Shown one piece after another: positions 62,208 through 64,000 of a DNA stretch of 64,000 nucleotides. This DNA comes from Bacteroidales bacterium. GTDB taxonomy: Bacteria > Bacteroidota > Bacteroidia > Bacteroidales > UBA932. Numbering within the stretch: position 1 is the first letter of the stretch; each line of letters begins with the position of its first letter. The translations under genes were made by a program, and so were the position numbers. A model generated the notes under the pieces. The model was not told the DNA's origin, did not search any database, and saw only the letters and a list, made by a program, of their open reading frames with translations. Location of the stretch: the NCBI GenBank assembly GCA_028686425.1, contig JAQUBZ010000013.1, positions 1 through 64,000 on the forward strand, given 5' to 3'.

Positions 62208-63416
62208 ATGAAATATTTACATTCCGGCACGATTACCTTGTTTTTGATAGTATCACTCATATTTTCTTTACAATGCAGTGCAGCATCTCAAAATAGTACT
62301 GCTTCCGACCGAATCATTCCCGGTGCCGAGTCGGTATCGGAATATGTTCAGCTGTTAAAAGGGAAAAGAGTGTGTATTCTCTCCAATCAGACAGGAATGG
62401 TCACAAAAGAGAGGCATGTGCTTGACACATTGCTTTCGCTGAAAGTCAATGTGGTATCAATCCTCTCTCCGGAACACGGTTTCAGGGGGACGGCAGATGC
62501 CGGAGAGCTTGTAAACAGCTCGATTGATGAGAAGACCGGAGTTCCGATCAGATCTCTTTATGACGGAAAAGGGGGAGTTCCTACTCAAGAGACAATAGAT
62601 CAGTTTGATGTTCTGGTGTTTGATTTGCAGGATGTAGGATGCAGATTCTATACTTACCTGACCACAATGGCCAAGATGATGGCGGTATGTGCCACAAATC
62701 ACAAGCAGATGATTATCCTCGACAGACCCAATCCACTCGGATTTTACGTTGACGGTCCCATTCTCGACATGAAATACAAGTCAGGTGTGGGGTATCTGCC
62801 GATTCCGGTAGTGCACGGAATGACACTTGGGGAGATGGCCAATATGATTAACGGAGAGAAATGGCTTCCGGACGGGAGACAATGTGACGTTACGGTCATC
62901 AAGTGCCGAAATTATACCCACAAGTCCAAATATCAGCTTCCAATCAAACCATCTCCGAATCTTCCCAATATGCGTTCGGTATATCTCTACCCGTCAATGT
63001 GTTATTTTGAGGCGACACCTATAAGCCTTGGCAGGGGGACAACCACTGCTTTTCAGATGTACGGACACCCGAATATGAAAGGGTATAAATTTTCTTTTAC
63101 TCCGAGGAGTATTGATGGAGCCAAATACCCTCCTCAACTTAACAGAAAATGCTATGGAGTAGATTTGCGCAAAAAACCTTCAATAGACCAAATCAATGCA
63201 GAAGGAATCAATCTTGAATATGTTGTAGATGCATATAACAACCTTAATCTCGATTCTCATTTTTTCCGTTCATTTTTTGAAAATCTGATTGGTCAGGGGT
63301 ATGTACGTAAAATGATGATGGAGGGAGCCACTGCAGCCGAAATAAAAGCTATGTGGAAAGACGATGTAGTCAAATTCAAACAGCAGCGCCGTCCCTATCT
63401 GCTCTACGAAGAATAA
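62208..63416 (+). CDS. NamZ-like exo-beta-N-acetylmuramidase (DUF1343 family)
   Basis: 402 residues with a signal peptide (about 1-25, FSLQCSAAS; the cysteine is not in a convincing lipobox, so it may be periplasmic). DUF1343 blocks are VCILSNQTGMV, SILSPEHGFRGTADAGE, VPIRSLYDGKGG, DVLVFDLQDVGCRFYTYLTTM, ILDRPNPLGFYVDGPILD, PIPVVHGMTLGEMANMINGE, LPNMRSVYLYPSMCYFEATPISLGRGT and the C-terminal SFFENLIGQGYVRKMMMEGA. NamZ removes terminal MurNAc from peptidoglycan fragments during wall recycling. The sigma factor gene starts 6 bp after it. Confidence 0.87.
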   Translation: MKYLHSGTITLFLIVSLIFSLQCSAASQNSTASDRIIPGAESVSEYVQLLKGKRVCILSNQTGMVTKERHVLDTLLSLKVNVVSILSPEHGFRGTADAGELVNSSIDEKTGVPIRSLYDGKGGVPTQETIDQFDVLVFDLQDVGCRFYTYLTTMAKMMAVCATNHKQMIILDRPNPLGFYVDGPILDMKYKSGVGYLPIPVVHGMTLGEMANMINGEKWLPDGRQCDVTVIKCRNYTHKSKYQLPIKPSPNLPNMRSVYLYPSMCYFEATPISLGRGTTTAFQMYGHPNMKGYKFSFTPRSIDGAKYPPQLNRKCYGVDLRKKPSIDQINAEGINLEYVVDAYNNLNLDSHFFRSFFENLIGQGYVRKMMMEGATAAEIKAMWKDDVVKFKQQRRPYLLYEE

Positions 63417-63422
63417 ATCACG

Positions 63423-63980
63423 ATGGAATCCGTTACAGACCTGATTGCCGGAAAAGCAAGTGAATATGAATCACTTTTTGTGAGGCTTTATCCGGTTCTT
63501 GTCAATTATGCTTCGAGGTTATTGATGGACAAACACATCTCCGAAGATATTGTAATGGATATATTTTTTAATTTGTGGGACAACAGAAGCTCTTTGGAGA
63601 ACATACGCTCGATAGATGCCTATCTCTACAGAACCACCTATAACAAATGTATCGACACGGTACGGCACAAGAAGATAGTGAATAAATATCACAATCTTCA
63701 ACTCTACAATGAAGAAATAGCTCAAACTCCGGAAATGGAACTTGATCTGATAAGCAAAGATTATAATACACATATCAATCAGGCTCTTAACACCCTTCCT
63801 CCAAAATGCAGGGAAGTGTTCATTTTGCGGAGGTTTTATAACTTTTCCTACAAACAGATTGGAGAGAAACTCGATATTTCGGTCAAGACAGTCGATTCCC
63901 AACTTCGTATTGCCAACAAGAAACTGAAAGAGGAGCTCGGCTGGCTTACATTTTTTATTCTTTTTTACAATTTTCATTAA
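63423..63980 (+). CDS. ECF sigma-70 factor, Bacteroidetes family
   Basis: 185 residues. Region 2 (LFVRLYPVLVNYASRLLMDKHISEDIVMDIFFNLWDNR and IDAYLYRTTYNKCIDTVRHKK, about 18-82) and region 4 (LNTLPPKCREVFILRRFYNFSYKQIGEKLDISVKTVDSQLRIANKKLKEEL, about 118-172) give a clear ECF factor of the Bacteroidetes type that is usually followed by a FecR anti-sigma gene and a SusC/SusD pair. The final hydrophobic tail (WLTFFILFYNF) is ordinary for this group. Whatever follows lies past the window end. Confidence 0.92.
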   Translation: MESVTDLIAGKASEYESLFVRLYPVLVNYASRLLMDKHISEDIVMDIFFNLWDNRSSLENIRSIDAYLYRTTYNKCIDTVRHKKIVNKYHNLQLYNEEIAQTPEMELDLISKDYNTHINQALNTLPPKCREVFILRRFYNFSYKQIGEKLDISVKTVDSQLRIANKKLKEELGWLTFFILFYNFH

Positions 63981-64000
63981 AAAATTGAAATTTCTTTAAG

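Noticed and set aside
1..64000. tRNA, rRNA, CRISPR arrays, insertion sequences and attachment sites
   Set aside because: No cloverleaf-like sequence, spaced direct repeats, transposase motif or rRNA-like stretch was noticed; short intergenic gaps leave little room for them. A tRNAscan or IS search could still find something small.

Overview
The window is a chromosomal segment of a Bacteroidota bacterium, most likely order Bacteroidales. The evidence is a SusC/SusD starch locus, many lipoproteins, RNA polymerase sigma-70 ECF factors, promoters of the Bacteroides type (TTG, about 20 bp, then TAnnTTTG), and Bacteroidales-type housekeeping genes. Coding density is very high. No gene-free stretch exceeds about 200 bases, and I see no rRNA, tRNA, CRISPR array or transposase. 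The species cannot be named from the sequence.

Layout. 1-16632: a starch/maltodextrin utilisation locus on the + strand: an inner-membrane sugar permease (cut by the window start), SusC, SusD, an enlarged SusE/F-type binding lipoprotein with five tandem repeats, SusG with an inserted starch-binding domain, two further GH13 lipoproteins, a periplasmic SusA neopullulanase, and a sugar nucleotidyltransferase. No susB (GH97) or susR is present inside the window. 16676-21815: a type III-like restriction-modification cassette of mod, a DUF1016-family gene and a res/helicase, with overlapping reading frames. The mod gene is a composition mosaic, and the DUF1016 gene appears to have lost its whole nuclease core. 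Short orphan ORFs sit on both flanks.

21954-32707: a deoxynucleoside kinase, an LPG-synthase-like membrane protein, a PfkB kinase, an MBL-fold hydrolase, uvrA, a second nucleoside kinase, then an opposing TPR-protein/EnvC pair. 32835-36642: an ECF sigma factor followed at 1 bp by a membrane-anchored beta-barrel protein, then comM and tsaE. 36657-38794 (minus): trpS and recA. 38918-45410 (plus): rlmN, a patatin-barrel protein, recX, prfB (with a programmed +1 frameshift) and a class I fumarase. 45413-48109 (minus): a D-aminoacylase-like amidohydrolase and ApbE. 48223-50503: a FISUMP lipoprotein and two TPM-domain proteins. 50509-53888 (minus): phoH, a CapA-like protein and a DUF389 membrane protein. 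53994-61575: a SPOR lipoprotein, gcvT, an M28 peptidase with a TonB-like C-terminus, leuS and two YitT paralogues. 61707-63980: a mini AraC-type regulator, a NamZ/DUF1343 protein and an ECF sigma factor.

How the genes work together. The first 16.6 kb reads as one pathway. SusD and the SusE/F-like protein would capture starch at the surface, SusG would cut it, SusC would import the oligosaccharides, the other GH13 enzymes would shorten them, and the permease would carry the products into the cytoplasm. A strong hairpin after the SusE/F-like gene may separate an abundant binding/transport transcript from a weaker enzyme transcript. The most unusual object is the restriction cassette with its core-deleted DUF1016 gene. 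The rest is mainly housekeeping and cell-envelope genes. All functions are inferred from motif and family recognition; no database search was run.
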